Positions 5,029-5,747 of a stretch of DNA of 5,747 nucleotides are shown piece by piece. The notes under the pieces were generated by a model. It worked only from the letters and a program-made list of their open reading frames with translations, made no database searches and was not told the origin of the DNA. Each line of letters starts with the position of its first letter. The first letter of the stretch is position 1. The DNA comes from MFKM01 sp038065115 (lineage in GTDB: Bacteria > Patescibacteriota > Minisyncoccia > UBA6257 > MFKM01), in NCBI GenBank assembly GCA_038065115.1, contig JBBTRS010000036.1:1-5747 (forward strand), written 5' to 3'. A program made the translations under genes and the position numbers.

Positions 5029-5343
5029 AAAACTATGGAAAAATCTTTTTTAAAAATTTTGGCTAATAATCTTATTTTGCGAGAGAAGATAGAAACCACC
5101 GAAAGCCGGGCGAAAGCGTTAAGGCCTTTTGTTGAACGTTTGGTTACTTGCGGGAAGAAACAAGACTTAGCCGCTTACCGCCTTCTTCTGAAGAGAATAT
5201 CTCAAGTCGCGGCGGACAAAATTTATTACAAATTGGCGCCAGTTTACAAAGAACGTTCCGGCGGTTATTTGAGAATTGTCAAACATTCTTTGGTTCGCGC
5301 GAATGACGGAGCCAAAATAGTCACCGTAGAGTTTGTTAAATAA
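5026..5343 (+). CDS. rplQ: 50S ribosomal protein L17, N-terminally shortened
   Basis: L17 binds 23S rRNA close to the polypeptide exit tunnel on the solvent side of the large subunit. The 105-residue product has the core signature REKIETTESRAKALRPFVERLVT (19-41) and the closing APVYKERSGGYLRIVK (71-86) followed by VEFVK. Most L17 proteins start with a basic stretch of the MRHRKxGRKLGR type, about 20 residues long, before this core. Here only MKTMEKSFLKILANNLIL precedes it. The frame is closed upstream by a TGA at 5017-5019, so the stretch is not simply miscalled. ATG 5026 overlaps the last mini-ORF stop of the tandem repeat; ATG 5035 (Met4) is a possible alternative start. The gene follows rpoA by 27 nt and is followed by rplM after 1 nt. 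No Shine-Dalgarno is present. Confidence 0.93.
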   Translation: MKTMEKSFLKILANNLILREKIETTESRAKALRPFVERLVTCGKKQDLAAYRLLLKRISQVAADKIYYKLAPVYKERSGGYLRIVKHSLVRANDGAKIVTVEFVK

Positions 5344-5344
5344 T

Positions 5345-5695
5345 ATGGATTACATTTTTGACGCTAAAAATAAAAGATTGGGACGCTTGGCTTCGGAGAT
5401 CGCCATTATTCTTCAAGGGAAAAAAAATCCCGGCTATGAACCGAAAGAAACAGGCACTGATCGGGTGATTGTTAAAAATATCGGCGGCATAACGGTCAGC
5501 GGAAAAAAAGAACGGCAAAAAATGTATTATCATCAGCCGGCGGGATACATTGGCCATCTTAAAAAAAGAACTTATCGGGAAGTCTTTGAAAAAGACCCAA
5601 CCAAGGTTTTGCGTTTAGCGGTTTTAAGAATGCTTCCTAAAAATAAATTACAAATTAAAAGAATAAAAAAGTTAATTTTTGAAAAATCTAATTAA
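5345..5695 (+). CDS. rplM: 50S ribosomal protein L13, compact form
   Basis: L13 is an early-assembling 23S rRNA-binding protein of the large subunit. I chose ATG 5345, one base after the rplQ stop. An in-frame TTG at 5333 would overlap rplQ and add four residues of no conserved character. From 5345 the product has 116 residues. Motifs are DAKNKRLGRLASEIAIILQGKKNP (6-29), the DRVIVKNIGGITVSGKK block (39-55), KMYYHQPAGYIGHLKKRTYREVF (59-81), and DPTKVLRLAVLRMLPKNKLQIKRIKKL (84-110). E. coli L13 has 142 residues. This version lacks the N-terminal lead of about a dozen residues before the first strand and the C-terminal tail after the basic helix (the usual Y-x-G-x-x-H-P/N-H segment is missing). 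Pairing with rpsI downstream is the normal rplM-rpsI order. Confidence 0.94.
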   Translation: MDYIFDAKNKRLGRLASEIAIILQGKKNPGYEPKETGTDRVIVKNIGGITVSGKKERQKMYYHQPAGYIGHLKKRTYREVFEKDPTKVLRLAVLRMLPKNKLQIKRIKKLIFEKSN

Positions 5696-5696
5696 A

Positions 5697-5747
5697 ATGA
5701 TTGAAAAAAAAATCCAGCCCGTGGTTGGTCAGTCTAAGACTGAAAAA
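5697..5747 (+). CDS. rpsI: Probable 30S ribosomal protein S9, first 17 codons (3' end outside window)
   Basis: An ATG one base after the rplM stop opens a frame that runs 17 codons to the window end without a stop, reading MIEKKIQPVVGQSKTEK. The conserved S9 core (YxGTGRRKxxxA and the C-terminal basic KKR tail) would lie beyond the edge, so nothing diagnostic is visible. The identification rests on position: rplM-rpsI is a very widely kept pair, and S9 often has a short poorly conserved N-terminal lead. The 1-nt gap matches the rplQ-rplM junction and suggests translational coupling. Confidence 0.55.
   Translation, partial: MIEKKIQPVVGQSKTEK

Noticed and set aside
5333..5347. TTG start for rplM at 5333
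   Set aside because: It would overlap the end of rplQ and add four non-conserved residues. ATG 5345 fits the family start and leaves a 1-nt gap.
5336..5557. Minus-strand open frame of 73 codons opposite rplM
   Set aside because: It is antisense to a conserved L13 frame, and the predicted peptide looks like the shadow of the coding strand.

Overview
This 5.7 kb window is bacterial and entirely plus-strand. It is the downstream end of the universal ribosomal-protein cluster (alpha operon plus rplM-rpsI), preceded by a competence-channel gene and the end of a tRNA-thiolation gene. The best fit is a member of the Candidate Phyla Radiation (Patescibacteria, probably Parcubacteria-like). This is inferred from moderately AT-rich DNA, very tight packing, shortened ribosomal proteins (L17, L13), an RNA polymerase alpha subunit with no C-terminal domain, almost no Shine-Dalgarno sequences, and a GC-rich palindrome encoding LPAGRQ that I recall from such genomes. 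The standard bacterial code fits: comEC ends in TGA and every family reads through cleanly.

Layout. Positions 2-649 hold the C-terminal ~60% of mnmA (tRNA 2-thiouridylase), cut by the window edge. Positions 662-2305 hold comEC, the DNA-uptake membrane channel, with no C-terminal metallo-beta-lactamase domain. Its loop after the second membrane helix carries a GC-rich, highly structured, in-frame insert of about 180 bp (about 825-1010). A near-consensus sigma-70-type promoter (2302-2330) overlaps the comEC stop and lies just before infA. From there infA, rpmJ, rpsM, rpsK, rpsD, rpoA, rplQ, rplM and the first 17 codons of a probable rpsI run with gaps of 1 to 64 nt. No rho-independent terminator is visible.

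Function. The genes from infA onward supply translation initiation factor 1, small-subunit proteins S13, S11, S4 and probably S9, large-subunit proteins L36, L17 and L13, and the alpha subunit that nucleates RNA polymerase assembly. The order is the classic alpha-operon order followed by rplM-rpsI. The usual upstream neighbours (secY, adk, map) are absent and comEC takes their place.

Points of most interest: (1) the in-frame palindromic element in comEC, which resembles a coding-sequence-tolerated mobile repeat; (2) the rpoA-rplQ junction, where RpoA lacks its C-terminal domain, L17 lacks its basic N-terminus, and a 7-nt tandem repeat forms a chain of overlapping stop-start codons; (3) a promoter that would give infA a nearly leaderless mRNA. 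No gap exceeds 300 bases; the longest is 64 nt, between infA and rpmJ.
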